A DNA stretch of 64,000 nucleotides from Exiguobacterium artemiae 255-15 (lineage in GTDB: Bacteria; Bacillota; Bacilli; Exiguobacteriales; Exiguobacteriaceae): NCBI RefSeq assembly GCF_000019905.1, contig NC_010556.1, forward strand, positions 956,001 through 1,020,000, read 5' to 3'. Positions 46,677 through 55,742 of this stretch are shown here, piece after piece. Each line of letters starts with the position of its first letter. The stretch's first letter is position 1. The translations under genes were made by a program, and so were the position numbers. The notes below the pieces were generated by a model that was not told the DNA's origin, searched no databases, and saw only the letters and a list, made by a program, of their open reading frames with translations.

Positions 46677-47083
46677 AAAAATGGATATTAATCGGGGGAG
46701 TCCTCCTCCTGGCAGGGTGTGCGGAACAACCGACAGATCAAGCTGCTGAATCAAAGAAGTGTGAACGTTTGGTAGAAGTATCGGTCGTCAATCATACGAG
46801 TGATAAGACATTATATGAAAAAGACATGTGTCTCAAGAAATCAGAGACGGCACTTGATGCGTTAGAAGAAACGGATCTTCCGGTCGTCAAAACCGGTAAG
46901 GGTGAGATGGCATACGTGACGGCCGTTGACGGCATCCGTGAAAAATCAGCCGGAGCAAGCAGCGGTTGGGTGTTCGGCGTCAATGACAAACCGGCACAAG
47001 TCGGGGCAGGAGCGTATCAATTAAAAGACGGCGACCGTCTGGAATGGCGATTTGAAAAAGATGCAATGGCTTATTTTCAGTAA
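46673..47083 (+). CDS. DUF4430 lipoprotein
   Basis: A 136-residue lipoprotein (signal and lipobox LLLAGC). The body matches the DUF4430 / transcobalamin C-terminal-like fold: SGWVFGVNDKPAQVGAGAYQLKDGDRLEWRFE. In other Firmicutes such proteins accompany ECF transporters for corrinoids or other cofactors, and act as surface binding modules. The start overlaps the preceding gene and AAGGAG lies upstream. Ligand is not shown by sequence. Confidence 0.82.
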   Translation: MKKWILIGGVLLLAGCAEQPTDQAAESKKCERLVEVSVVNHTSDKTLYEKDMCLKKSETALDALEETDLPVVKTGKGEMAYVTAVDGIREKSAGASSGWVFGVNDKPAQVGAGAYQLKDGDRLEWRFEKDAMAYFQ

Positions 47084-47759
47084 GGCGGAACGGGAGCGAC
47101 TTCATCCACTGAATGTCGCTCTTTTTTTAGTGGCGATGTTATCGGTCCCTTTCTTTTTGCAGACACATATCAGTATCTTGATTGTCTTGAGCGGACATAT
47201 ACTGTTCTTTACGTGGATCCGGCAATGGAGTGTCCTGCGTTATTTAACCTTACCCTTGGTTTATATCGGAATGATGTATGTTCCTTTGCTTGTCGGTGCT
47301 TCCGTTGATCCATACGGAATTTGGTTGACTGGTCTGACGGTGGCGTTGTTCGTGACATCCAGTCAACTGACCTTCACCCTGGTCCGGCTCGATCAAATGG
47401 GGCCGTTATTCCGTATTTTGCCGCGCCTGACCCGTTTGACGGGAATGGTTTTGGCGATCTTACCTTCATTGCTCCGGACGTGGCCGGAAGTGAAAATGAG
47501 CCATACCAAACAACCGCTGACAGAAAAGATGGAACGGGTGGCACTGTACCACCTGTTGCCCATCGAAGCGGTCCCCAGTCCGTTACGGCATTTGACACTT
47601 TCTGATTGGATGATCGGGCTTTTAATTACAGGAATCTATCTTGCCTTCTGGTCTCCTGTAGCAGTAATAGCCGCTTTAGTGTTACCCGGACTGTTGATGT
47701 TCTCGAAAGGAGGGGTACGCGATGCCTACCATTATTACCGACGAAGCAGGGTCACGTAA
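47061..47759 (+). CDS. ECF transporter T component (divergent)
   Basis: A 232-residue protein with about five to six membrane segments. A cytoplasmic segment (ILPRLTRLTGMVLAILPSLL then EVKMSHTKQ) occupies the place of the coupling helices, but the usual Ala-Arg-Gly signatures are not clear. Position between a DUF4430 lipoprotein and an ABC ATPase supports the EcfT assignment. It overlaps both neighbours (23 bases with the lipoprotein, 38 with the ATPase). The start is ATG 47061; a TTG at 47052 is an alternative. Confidence 0.72.
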   Translation: MQWLIFSKAERERLHPLNVALFLVAMLSVPFFLQTHISILIVLSGHILFFTWIRQWSVLRYLTLPLVYIGMMYVPLLVGASVDPYGIWLTGLTVALFVTSSQLTFTLVRLDQMGPLFRILPRLTRLTGMVLAILPSLLRTWPEVKMSHTKQPLTEKMERVALYHLLPIEAVPSPLRHLTLSDWMIGLLITGIYLAFWSPVAVIAALVLPGLLMFSKGGVRDAYHYYRRSRVT

Positions 47760-48687
47760 GCGGCTGGAACAACTGGCTCGTGCGGCCGGGGCAGAAGTGA
47801 TTCAACCGGATCGCCTGCTGCATGGTCGTGTCCGCGATATGTTGGCGACAACCAGTCTGTTTGTCGCTGGAGAACTGGCAACGTTACTCGGCTTAGAAGC
47901 TTTCTTTGACCGGGAGACAAGTGAATTATCCTCGGGGGAACAGCAACTGGTCTCGCTCGGGTATACCTTGTCCGGCTTACCGGAAAAAATCTTCTTGGCA
48001 GAGCCGTTTTTATTTTTAGATCAAGTCCGCAAAACCCGGCTGATGCTGTTGTTCGAGGAAATCGAACACCGTTTTTCCTGCCAGATCACCTATTCCGTCA
48101 TTCAACAGCAGCCGCTTGAAAAGCTAGAAGGAATAGAACCGGGCAAAGGAAAGGTCATCGATGAGATATGGCGCATCCGGCACCGCTATCCGTTACAGGA
48201 AAAGTATGCCTTGTCGGTTGAACGAATGTCCTTTCACCTGGGGGAACGGGTGGCACTGATCGGAGCCAACGGGAGTGGAAAATCAACCTTGCTCCGTCTG
48301 TTACTCGGTGTGGAACGGCCGCTGTACGGAAAGGTCAAGCGGACCGGCGAAAAATGTTATGTTCCGGCGCATCCGGCGCTTGCACCTGTTCTCGATGAGC
48401 CGATTGCTACGTTTTCCGAACAAAAACAACAATTGATGGAACGGCTCTCCTGGAAGGAAGTAGCCTGTTATTTTGATGAACCGACGGCCGGATTAACCAA
48501 TCGGCAACGGTCTGCGTTCATTCAAAATATGCTCGATCATCCGGATCAATTGATTGTATTCGCTACGCACGATCCTGATTTGATTTTTTATGCGACCCGA
48601 GTCGTCTATCTGGTTCAGGGGGAAATTGCTTTTGACGGTCCAACTTCGACTTTCATCGAGCAAAGCAGGTTATACGAATGGAACTGA
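47722..48687 (+). CDS. Reduced two-half ECF ATPase with one composite ATP site
   Basis: A 321-residue ABC protein built from two shortened halves. The N-terminal half lacks any P-loop but keeps the signature (LSSGE, residues 69-73) and a degenerate Walker B (IFLAEPFLFLD). The C-terminal half has Walker A GANGSGKST (181-189), Walker B YFDEPTAG (D252/E253) and H-loop ATHD, but the helical subdomain and signature between them are missing (about 70 residues instead of 110-130). Normal ECF ATPase pairs total about 550 residues. One catalytic site could form from the C-half P-loop and the N-half signature, within one chain or between two. AGGAGGGG precedes the ATG. Confidence 0.8.
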   Translation: MPTIITDEAGSRKRLEQLARAAGAEVIQPDRLLHGRVRDMLATTSLFVAGELATLLGLEAFFDRETSELSSGEQQLVSLGYTLSGLPEKIFLAEPFLFLDQVRKTRLMLLFEEIEHRFSCQITYSVIQQQPLEKLEGIEPGKGKVIDEIWRIRHRYPLQEKYALSVERMSFHLGERVALIGANGSGKSTLLRLLLGVERPLYGKVKRTGEKCYVPAHPALAPVLDEPIATFSEQKQQLMERLSWKEVACYFDEPTAGLTNRQRSAFIQNMLDHPDQLIVFATHDPDLIFYATRVVYLVQGEIAFDGPTSTFIEQSRLYEWN

Positions 48688-49244
48688 TCGGAGCAGCAGT
48701 CCTCATCATTAGTGTAGTTGTTTTATCTTTTGAAAAGCGTCCGATGTCAGAGGCGATGCTTCGGTTCATTGCGCTGGTCACAGCGGCAGCGATTGTCGGA
48801 CGGCTGATTTTTGCAAGTATTCCGAACGTCCAGCCGGCGACGGCACTGGTCCTTTTGGTCGCTGCCTGTGTAGGACCGGTCACCGGCGCCATTGTCGGGA
48901 TGCTTGTAGTCGTGTTGACGAGTTTATTTTTAGGAAGTGGTCCTTTCGTATTATTTCAAATCATTGCCTATTCGGTCATCAGTCTTTTCTGTATTTTGCC
49001 GGGCATGCAGACGCGGTGGATTCTAACGGCTTATGGACTGGCGGCAGGTTTTTTTTATGGATGGATCAGCAATTTGGGTTTTTTGATCTTTACGGACTTT
49101 TCGCGGGAAGCGTTTTTTACACTCCTTTTGACAGGCGGTTTTTTTGATTTGTTGCATGGGGTTTCGAATGCTATTTTCATCTGGTTGCTGTATCCGATTT
49201 TTTTACGGATTCTGCACTCGTTTGATGGAAAAAAGGGTAAATGA
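48678..49244 (+). CDS. ECF transporter S component
   Basis: A 188-residue membrane protein with six predicted segments. The family feature RLIFASIPNVQPATALVLLVAACVGP, seen at residues about 39-64, is characteristic of the ECF S family with an IPNVQP loop. It should bind the transported cofactor in the membrane and dock on the T/A module. It overlaps the ATPase gene by 10 bases. Adjacent DUF4430 lipoprotein makes a corrinoid the first candidate, which is inference. Confidence 0.82.
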   Translation: MELIGAAVLIISVVVLSFEKRPMSEAMLRFIALVTAAAIVGRLIFASIPNVQPATALVLLVAACVGPVTGAIVGMLVVVLTSLFLGSGPFVLFQIIAYSVISLFCILPGMQTRWILTAYGLAAGFFYGWISNLGFLIFTDFSREAFFTLLLTGGFFDLLHGVSNAIFIWLLYPIFLRILHSFDGKKGK

Positions 49245-49276
49245 TAAGTAATCCCATTCGATTGGAGTGAAGCGTA

Positions 49277-49651
49277 ATGCTGAGTTCGCCGCTGTCCATA
49301 ACGTATCTCGTCGGGTTGTTACTTATCGCTGGTTTGGGTCTGGCATTTGGTAGTATTTTATTGTTGAAGGGAACGATTCGGGGGCGGTATGCAGGATTTT
49401 ATTTACTGGCAGCAGCCATTTTTCCCGGAGCGATGCTGATTACATCTGCAGAAGGCGGATTAGTCGGACATCTCTTTTTTGAAACGGATCTCTTCTTGTC
49501 GATTGTCGCCTGGTTATTAGTCCTGTCGAGCGGTTATTTGGTCATGGTGACGGGAGCAGTCACTCTTCGGTATGTATACCGCTACACCTCGATTCCGAAA
49601 AATGTTCAAAAATGGATGACGGATCATGTGCATCGTCCGAAACCGAACTGA
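49277..49651 (+). CDS. Small membrane protein, unknown
   Basis: A 124-residue protein with three predicted membrane segments (about 8-30, 38-56 and 70-97) and a basic C-terminal tail (NVQKWMTDHVHRPKPN). GGAGTGA precedes the ATG 33 bases after the S component. No family recognised. A strong terminator follows, so it is probably the last gene of the rnz/ECF transcript. Confidence 0.75.
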   Translation: MLSSPLSITYLVGLLLIAGLGLAFGSILLLKGTIRGRYAGFYLLAAAIFPGAMLITSAEGGLVGHLFFETDLFLSIVAWLLVLSSGYLVMVTGAVTLRYVYRYTSIPKNVQKWMTDHVHRPKPN

Positions 49652-49658
49652 ATCAAAG

Positions 49659-49704
49659 AAGACGTTCGTTCTTTTCCGGTATGGAAAGAACGGACGTCTT
49701 TTTT
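49659..49704 (+). terminator. Terminator of the ECF gene group
   Basis: AAGACGTTCGTTCTTTTCC pairs with GGAAAGAACGGACGTCTT (one mismatch), followed by T residues. Confidence 0.9.
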
Positions 49705-49717
49705 ATTAATGTCTAGA

Positions 49718-50530
49718 TCAGTTGGAGACAGCGAATTCTTCAACCGGCGTTTCTTGTTGTTGCTGATCCGGATTTTGAATGCGTCCCGTGACTTCCGTCA
49801 AAAGGCGGCGCGGCAGGAATTTTGCAAATGTCACCATGGCGCGGTTGCTCGCTCCCGGTACGACAACCCGTTTACCTTTCAACGTTCCCCGGTATCCGGC
49901 AAAGGCGACGAGGTGGGACGGCATGCTTTTGAAAGGTAACGTAATCTGTGCACGGTCAAAAAAGTTCGTATCCGTCGGTCCCGGGCAAAGGCAGGTGACC
50001 GTCACACCCGAACCGTCCAGTTCAGAAGCGAGTGCTTCAGACAGCGACAGGACATACGCTTTTGTCGCGTAATAGACACTCATGTAAGGTCCCGGCATGA
50101 AGGCAGCAACAGAGGCCACATTCAAGATCCGGCCGAATCCGCGGTCAAGCATTCCCGGCACCAACCGTTTCGTCAGTTCCGTCAGGGCGACGACGTTGAC
50201 ATGGATGGAATTTAAATCTTCGGACGGATCGATTTCTGCAAAGCGGCCGGATGTCGCAAAACCGGCATTGTTGAACAACAGATCGACCGTCAGCTCATGT
50301 TCCTCAAGGAAACTGAGGATCCGCGAGACACTGTCCGGTTTTGAAAGGTCGGCTGCGAATGTATAAGCCTTGATTTGGTAACGTTTTTCAAGGACATGCT
50401 TAAGCTCCGTCAGTTTCTTTTCATTGCGGGCAATCAATACACAATCAAACCCGTCGCGTGCCGCCAAAACAGCCAAATCAAGACCGATTCCACCGGAAGC
50501 ACCTGTAATCAAAGCGGTTTTTCGTAACAT
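49718..50530 (-). CDS. Short-chain dehydrogenase/reductase (YqjQ-like)
   Basis: A 270-residue SDR with TGASGGIGLDLA (cofactor binding), NNAGFATSGRF and the active-site YYATKAYV with upstream Ser in NVASVAAF. It reduces or oxidises an unknown alcohol or ketone. B. subtilis yqjQ lies in the same neighbourhood. The start is ATG 50530 with GGAGGA 7 bases upstream; the ATG at 50545 overlaps that site. The Gln-rich C-terminus (PDQQQQETP) is an extension beyond the fold. Confidence 0.88.
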   Translation of the reverse strand: MLRKTALITGASGGIGLDLAVLAARDGFDCVLIARNEKKLTELKHVLEKRYQIKAYTFAADLSKPDSVSRILSFLEEHELTVDLLFNNAGFATSGRFAEIDPSEDLNSIHVNVVALTELTKRLVPGMLDRGFGRILNVASVAAFMPGPYMSVYYATKAYVLSLSEALASELDGSGVTVTCLCPGPTDTNFFDRAQITLPFKSMPSHLVAFAGYRGTLKGKRVVVPGASNRAMVTFAKFLPRRLLTEVTGRIQNPDQQQQETPVEEFAVSN

Positions 50531-50686
50531 ATCATACTCCTCCATTCAATTGATGACTCATTCTCTAATCTTTATCATTCCCTATTGTTCCCTTGATTCC
50601 TGCTCGATAAGCATCTCCTTTTAGAAGTCCGCCGATTCAAGGTATGATAAAGAAAGGATACACCTACAGAAAGTGAGCTGAGTCTC

Positions 50687-52147
50687 TTGAGAAAAAATGT
50701 CACGATTGCTTTGTTATTAGCTACATTTTTAGCGGCGATTGAAGGTACGATCGTTGCGACGGCAACACCGGTCATGGCAAGTGAGTTAAACGGCGCGAAA
50801 CTCGTCAGCTGGATTTTCGCCGGTTTCTTACTGTTCATGGCCGTCTCAACACCGATTTACGGGAAGATGGCAGACCTGTACGGAAGAAAACGTGTCCTGT
50901 TATTCGGAATCGGTGTCTTCACGGTCGCGTCGCTCGCCTGTGGATTGGCGCAATCGATGGAAATGCTGATTCTGTTCCGTGCCGCGCAAGGAATCGGAGC
51001 GGGAGCCGTCTTGCCGATTGCGATGACGATCATCGGGGATTTATATACATACGAGGAACGCGGAAAAATTCAAGGCGTTTTAAGTGCGGTTTGGGGAATC
51101 TCGGGTGTCGCCGGTCCGCTCGTCGGCGGTTTTTTAGTCGAGACGTTATCGTGGCGTTACATCTTTTTATTAAATGTACCGTTTGCTCTGATTTCATTCA
51201 TCATGATTGTTTTGTTTTATAAAGAAAATGTCACCGAGACGTCACGGAAGATTGATTACCGGGGAGCCATTTTATTTGCGACTGGCATGAGCGCGTTACT
51301 GTACGGATTATTATCGGGAAGTGAATCCGAATCATTTGCCGAGACGCTGATTTTAATCAGTTTTGCAGTCAGTGTGATCCTGCTGTTCTGGTTTTACCGG
51401 GTCGAGAAAAAAGCGTCGGATCCGCTGTTGCCACCGGCGGTCATCCGGCATCCGGTCATTCTCGTCATCAATTTGGCGGTCTTCTTTTCTGCCTGGGTAC
51501 TCGTCTCGATGTCGGCCTACATCCCGATTTTCGCGCAAGGCGTGCTCGGAAAAAGTCCGACGGAAGCTGGTTTTATGCTGATGCCGCTGTCGTTGTTTTG
51601 GACACTGACGGCAATCGTCGGCGGACGGACGATCGGAATTGCCTCGCCGCGCTACCGGACGATGACCGGAATGGGTTTACTCGTCATCGGGATGGCGATT
51701 TTAATTGGAATCGGCCGGGAATCGAGTGATGTCTTTATCTACCTTGCCGTTTCGTTGATCGGAATCGGTTTCGGACTAGCGCAACCCGTCTTTATGGTCG
51801 TCCTGCAGACTTCGGTCGACTGGTCGCTCCGCGGATCAGCGACTGCCGTCAACTCGTTTTTGAGTACGACCGGACAAACGCTTGGTGTGGCGATCTTCGG
51901 CACCTTGTTTAATGTGTCGATTATCCAGGCATTTTCCGACTCGAAACTGCTTTCTGGCTACTCGATTGATCCGTTTTTCCAGTCGGGTACGGCCTCCCGT
52001 TACGGAGCAGACGTTCAATCGGCCGCGGAACAAGCACTCGCAAACGGACTGCATCTCGTCTTCATCGGGGGCCTCGTCTGTGCCATTCTTGCCTTTTTCA
52101 TGACCTTCCGACTGCCGAAAGTCCGTCCGGAAGATCCGACCAATTAA
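50687..52147 (+). CDS. MFS multidrug exporter (DHA2 type, 14 segments)
   Basis: A 486-residue membrane protein of the 14-segment drug:H+ antiporter family. Landmarks are LAAIEGTIVATATPVMASEL in segment 1 (motif with conserved acidic residue), GKMADLYGRKRVLLFG (motif A) and GVLSAVWGISGVAGPLVGG (motif C). It begins with TTG at 50687. Possible substrates are cationic dyes or antibiotics; none can be specified. A possible promoter TTTAGA, 18 bases, TATGAT lies upstream. Confidence 0.88.
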   Translation: MRKNVTIALLLATFLAAIEGTIVATATPVMASELNGAKLVSWIFAGFLLFMAVSTPIYGKMADLYGRKRVLLFGIGVFTVASLACGLAQSMEMLILFRAAQGIGAGAVLPIAMTIIGDLYTYEERGKIQGVLSAVWGISGVAGPLVGGFLVETLSWRYIFLLNVPFALISFIMIVLFYKENVTETSRKIDYRGAILFATGMSALLYGLLSGSESESFAETLILISFAVSVILLFWFYRVEKKASDPLLPPAVIRHPVILVINLAVFFSAWVLVSMSAYIPIFAQGVLGKSPTEAGFMLMPLSLFWTLTAIVGGRTIGIASPRYRTMTGMGLLVIGMAILIGIGRESSDVFIYLAVSLIGIGFGLAQPVFMVVLQTSVDWSLRGSATAVNSFLSTTGQTLGVAIFGTLFNVSIIQAFSDSKLLSGYSIDPFFQSGTASRYGADVQSAAEQALANGLHLVFIGGLVCAILAFFMTFRLPKVRPEDPTN

Positions 52148-52203
52148 AAAATACCAGTCAGACAATCTTCTAACAGAAGACTGCTGACTGGTATTTATTT
52201 TTT
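52146..52203. terminator. Bidirectional terminator between the MFS and EamA genes
   Basis: AAATACCAGTCAG/CTGACTGGTATTT with an inner CTTCT/AGAAG stem, and T or A runs on both sides. Confidence 0.9.
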
Positions 52204-53095
52204 ATTCCGCAGTCGTCGCGGCATTTTGTTTGGCAAATTGTTCCCGGATATCACGTTCATTGCGGCGCAGGAACAGACCGATTCCGACGAGCAGTAAGGC
52301 AGCACCGGTGATTTGAATCCACGTCAATGATTCCTGGAACAGGAAGTATCCGAAAATCATTCCCCAAACGGCTTCCCCGAGAATCGTAATACTGACGATG
52401 CTGGCACTGACACGTGACAAGGCCCAATTGAATAAGTTGTGGCCGAGCAGTGTCGGGAAAACAGCGAGTAAAATATAGATTTTCCAATCGGTTTGGAATG
52501 AACCGACTAGATTGACCGATTGAATGAGCGAAAACAGTAACAGAACGACGGAAGACACGGCATAGACGCCGAATGAATACGTATTCGTCGAGACGCTTGT
52601 CCGGACGTGTTGACCGAGCAGCCAGTAACCGGCGACAAGAATCGTCGCAAGCAAGGCGAGTCCATCTCCGATCAGTGCTCTTGGACCAACCGCGATGTCA
52701 CCATAAGCGACAAGTCCGCCGCCGATTAAAGCGACACCGACGAAAAAGAGAGCTTTTCTCGACGGATGCTGTTTGAAGAAGACGGCATTGCCGATCAAAA
52801 CAAAAATTGGACTCGCGGTTACGAAGAGCGTCGAGCTAGCAACTGTCGTATAATCAAGGGACAGGAACCACAGCCAAAAATGACCGGCTAAGAGAATTCC
52901 GCTTAAAATCATATGTCGGATGGTCGTTGAACTGAGACTAAGTAATTCTTTCAGGTGAATCAACGGTAACAGTAACAGTGTCGAAAACAACATTCTGTAA
53001 AAAGCAACCGCTTCGATTGGGGTTTCGGCCCATTTAACGAAAATTGCAGATGTCGAGATAAAAAAGAGTGCCATGAATAAAGTGAAATAGGGCAT
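52202..53095 (-). CDS. EamA-family DMT exporter
   Basis: A 297-residue transporter with ten predicted membrane segments in two EamA repeats. Landmarks are FISTSAIFVKWAETPIEAVAF in repeat one and TLLGHNLFNWALSRVSASIV with GEAVWGMIFGYFLF in repeat two. It probably exports amino acids or metabolites. The start at 53095 follows GGAGG; an earlier in-frame ATG at 53230 reaches into topB. Divergent from topB with only 43 bases between start codons. Confidence 0.87.
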   Translation of the reverse strand: MPYFTLFMALFFISTSAIFVKWAETPIEAVAFYRMLFSTLLLLPLIHLKELLSLSSTTIRHMILSGILLAGHFWLWFLSLDYTTVASSTLFVTASPIFVLIGNAVFFKQHPSRKALFFVGVALIGGGLVAYGDIAVGPRALIGDGLALLATILVAGYWLLGQHVRTSVSTNTYSFGVYAVSSVVLLLFSLIQSVNLVGSFQTDWKIYILLAVFPTLLGHNLFNWALSRVSASIVSITILGEAVWGMIFGYFLFQESLTWIQITGAALLLVGIGLFLRRNERDIREQFAKQNAATTAE

Positions 53096-53138
53096 GTTAA
53101 CCTCCGCGTGTCTGAAGTAAGGAAATGAGGGTGAACCA

Positions 53139-55256
53139 ATGCAATTAATCATTGCGGAAAAACCAAAACAAGCTGAAAAACTCGCAGCACCGTATCCATC
53201 GGTCAAGCGGGACGGATATATTGAAATCAAACCGTGTGACCGGTTTCCGGCGGGGGCAAAGCTTGCTTATGCCGTCGGCCATTTATGTGAACTCCAGGAA
53301 CCGGCCCATTACGATGCCAAATGGAAACGATGGAACTATGACCATCTTCCGATCATCCCGGAACGGTTCGACTACCGGTTATCCCGGGGAAAAAGCAAAA
53401 CCTTTCAAGTCATCAAGAAGTTACTGAACGAACGGACGACAACTTCCATCATTATAGCATCGGATGCCGAGCGAGAGGGAGAGGCAATCGTCCGATTGAT
53501 TCTCCGATTGGCCAATAACGCAAAACCGATTCAGCGCCTTTGGATTTCCAGTCTGACACCACAGGCCGTTGATCACGGTTTCGCGAACCTGCTCGACGGC
53601 AAAGAAACCGAGAATCTGTTTCATGAGGCGATGAGCCGCGCCTGTGCCGACTGGTTAATCGGGATGAATGCTTCCCGGGCCTATACGACGCTGCTCAAGA
53701 AAAAAGGCATCGCCGATGTCTTTTCACTAGGACGGGTGCAGACGCCGACATTGTCATTGATCGTCGAACGGGAAAAACAAATTGAGAACTTCCGTCCGGA
53801 AACGTTTTTTGAAGTCGAGGCCGATTTTACCCGGTATACCGGAAAGTACATCAATCCGAAAAAACAAACGAAGATTACGGAACGGAGCCTTGCGGAAGCA
53901 ATCGTTGCCCGAACAACAGGAACCGGTACCGTTGCAGCGGTCGAAAAGACGGAACAAGTCGAAAAACCGCCGTTCTGGTTCAGTTTATCGCTGTTGCAAA
54001 CGGAAGCCAGTCGCCGTTTCGGACTCGGGGCAAAGGAAACACTCGATATCGCGCAAAAACTGTATATCCGGGGCTGGATCAGTTATCCGCGGACGGATTC
54101 GTCTTTCGTCTCAAAAGACGAGGCGAGCCAGTTTCCGGCGATTTTAAACCGGCTCCTGAAACAGCCGGAGTATACCGAACTGACGGATCTCGTGACGAAC
54201 AATCTGATGAATAATAAACGGTACGTCAATTCCGCGAAGGTCAGTGATCACTATGCCATCATCCCGACGGAAGAAGCGGGAGCCGTTGCGAAACTGTCCG
54301 GACGCGATGCGCAAGTCTATGATTTAATCGTCCGCCGTTTCTTAGCTGCCTTTGCAGCGGATGCCCGGTCGGAAAAAACGGAAATCATCACGGAACGGGA
54401 ACAGGACCGTTTCCTGACGAAAGGCAGCCGGTCGCTTGAACTCGGCTTCAAGAAAGTCTTGAAAATCGAAGCAAAAGAGCAGGAGCTGCCGGCAGTGGAA
54501 GTCGGTCAGCCGGTACCAATCAAAGGAGCAAAGCTGCTCGAGAAACAGACGGAACCGCCAAAACGCTATACGGAAGGGACGCTGATTCTCGGAATGAAGA
54601 CAGCCGGGAAAGTGCTCGAAAATGAACTGCAAGCCATCATGAAGGAAATCGAAGGCCTGGGAACAGAAGCGACACGCGCCGGCATCATCGACGGACTGAA
54701 ACGCCGGGAATACATTCAAGTCAAGAAAAAAGAACTCCATCCGACAGCAAAAGGGCGGATTTTGATTGAAGCCGTCAGCGGCAGTATCCTCGCTTCCCCG
54801 GAGATGACGGCAAAGTGGGAAAGCCGGCTCGACCAAATCGGCAAAGGGGAAGCATCCGCGGCCCAATTTGTCGATCAGGCGAAGAAGCTGTCCCAGCATT
54901 TAGTCCAGGATGCGAAAACACGGGTGGAACAACTGGAAGTCGATCCGACGCAAGTTCCGGCTAAACGGGCGCGCGGCGCCACGAACCGGCCGGTCGGCAT
55001 CTGTCCGGTTTGTCAGGCGGAACTGCTTGATCGTGGAAAGTTTTACGGGTGCAGTGCCTATCAGAAAAACAATTGCGGGTTTACCCTGCCGAAGACGATA
55101 CTCGGGGCGCGTCTGACACAAACCGAGCTGAAAAAAATGCTCGCGAACGGAAAAACAAAACCGCTTGAGATGAAAAAGAACGGGCGGACTTTCCAGGCGA
55201 TGCTGTATTTGGAACAACACCAATTGAAATTTGAGTTCGTGAAGGGAGAAGCTTGA
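53139..55256 (+). CDS. topB: DNA topoisomerase III
   Basis: A 705-residue type IA topoisomerase that decatenates DNA with single-strand passage. Toprim motif is in IIASDAEREGEAIVRLI; catalytic Y316 is in GWISYPRTDSSF; the C-terminus carries a zinc-finger-like CPVCQAELLDRG segment with a second Cys pair (GCSAYQKNNCGF). Length matches B. subtilis TopB. The stop overlaps the next gene by one base. Confidence 0.96.
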   Translation: MQLIIAEKPKQAEKLAAPYPSVKRDGYIEIKPCDRFPAGAKLAYAVGHLCELQEPAHYDAKWKRWNYDHLPIIPERFDYRLSRGKSKTFQVIKKLLNERTTTSIIIASDAEREGEAIVRLILRLANNAKPIQRLWISSLTPQAVDHGFANLLDGKETENLFHEAMSRACADWLIGMNASRAYTTLLKKKGIADVFSLGRVQTPTLSLIVEREKQIENFRPETFFEVEADFTRYTGKYINPKKQTKITERSLAEAIVARTTGTGTVAAVEKTEQVEKPPFWFSLSLLQTEASRRFGLGAKETLDIAQKLYIRGWISYPRTDSSFVSKDEASQFPAILNRLLKQPEYTELTDLVTNNLMNNKRYVNSAKVSDHYAIIPTEEAGAVAKLSGRDAQVYDLIVRRFLAAFAADARSEKTEIITEREQDRFLTKGSRSLELGFKKVLKIEAKEQELPAVEVGQPVPIKGAKLLEKQTEPPKRYTEGTLILGMKTAGKVLENELQAIMKEIEGLGTEATRAGIIDGLKRREYIQVKKKELHPTAKGRILIEAVSGSILASPEMTAKWESRLDQIGKGEASAAQFVDQAKKLSQHLVQDAKTRVEQLEVDPTQVPAKRARGATNRPVGICPVCQAELLDRGKFYGCSAYQKNNCGFTLPKTILGARLTQTELKKMLANGKTKPLEMKKNGRTFQAMLYLEQHQLKFEFVKGEA

Positions 55257-55672
55257 TGTATTACGATTTAATGGAGAATAAAACCTTTATCCCGATGTTT
55301 GAACAATTTTTAAAAGAGGGGACAAAGCTGACGGTCTGGTTTCCGAACGAAGTGACGATCGGGCAGGCGGATGCTTTGATCGAAGAAGCCGAGGAATTGT
55401 TCGGGGTGACGGCCGAAGTCATCGATGATCCGCAATCGTTCGGAAAATCCTTGCTGTTGCCGTATTTAACGGAGCAGGAAACCCGGGAAGACGATTTCGT
55501 CCGTTACGAAACGGTGATGACGGAAGAGGTGAAAGCAGTCTTACGGGAATTGACCTTGCCGATGATGACAGACGGTGATTTCGCCGTCCTCTATTCGTAC
55601 CGGATTGACCGGCCGGATGGCTTTTTATTCGTCGAAGATTGGTTTAATGCGGAAGTTTCCTTAGAAACTTAA
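55256..55672 (+). CDS. Unknown acidic protein coupled to topB
   Basis: A 138-residue cytoplasmic protein without membrane segments, rich in Glu, Asp and aromatic residues (TVWFPNEVTIGQADALIEE, FLFVEDWFNAEV). I recognise no family. Its ATG overlaps the topB stop by one base and has GGGAG 7 bases upstream, so it is co-translated with topB. Possible helper or accessory of TopB; that is inference. Confidence 0.72.
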   Translation: MYYDLMENKTFIPMFEQFLKEGTKLTVWFPNEVTIGQADALIEEAEELFGVTAEVIDDPQSFGKSLLLPYLTEQETREDDFVRYETVMTEEVKAVLRELTLPMMTDGDFAVLYSYRIDRPDGFLFVEDWFNAEVSLET

Positions 55673-55686
55673 CAAAAAAACGGAAA

Positions 55687-55742
55687 CCCTCCTGGTTCGT
55701 GTTGCGTAAGAGTAACTATCACACGAAACGAGGAGGGCTTTT
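55687..55742 (+). promoter_or_regulatory. Two-part hairpin overlapping a Shine-Dalgarno
   Basis: CCCTCCT (55687-55693) pairs with AGGAGGG (55731-55737), and TTCGTGT pairs with ACACGAA inside. The 3' arm is the Shine-Dalgarno of the gene starting at 55743. A short T run follows, so it may also act as a terminator. Confidence 0.7.
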
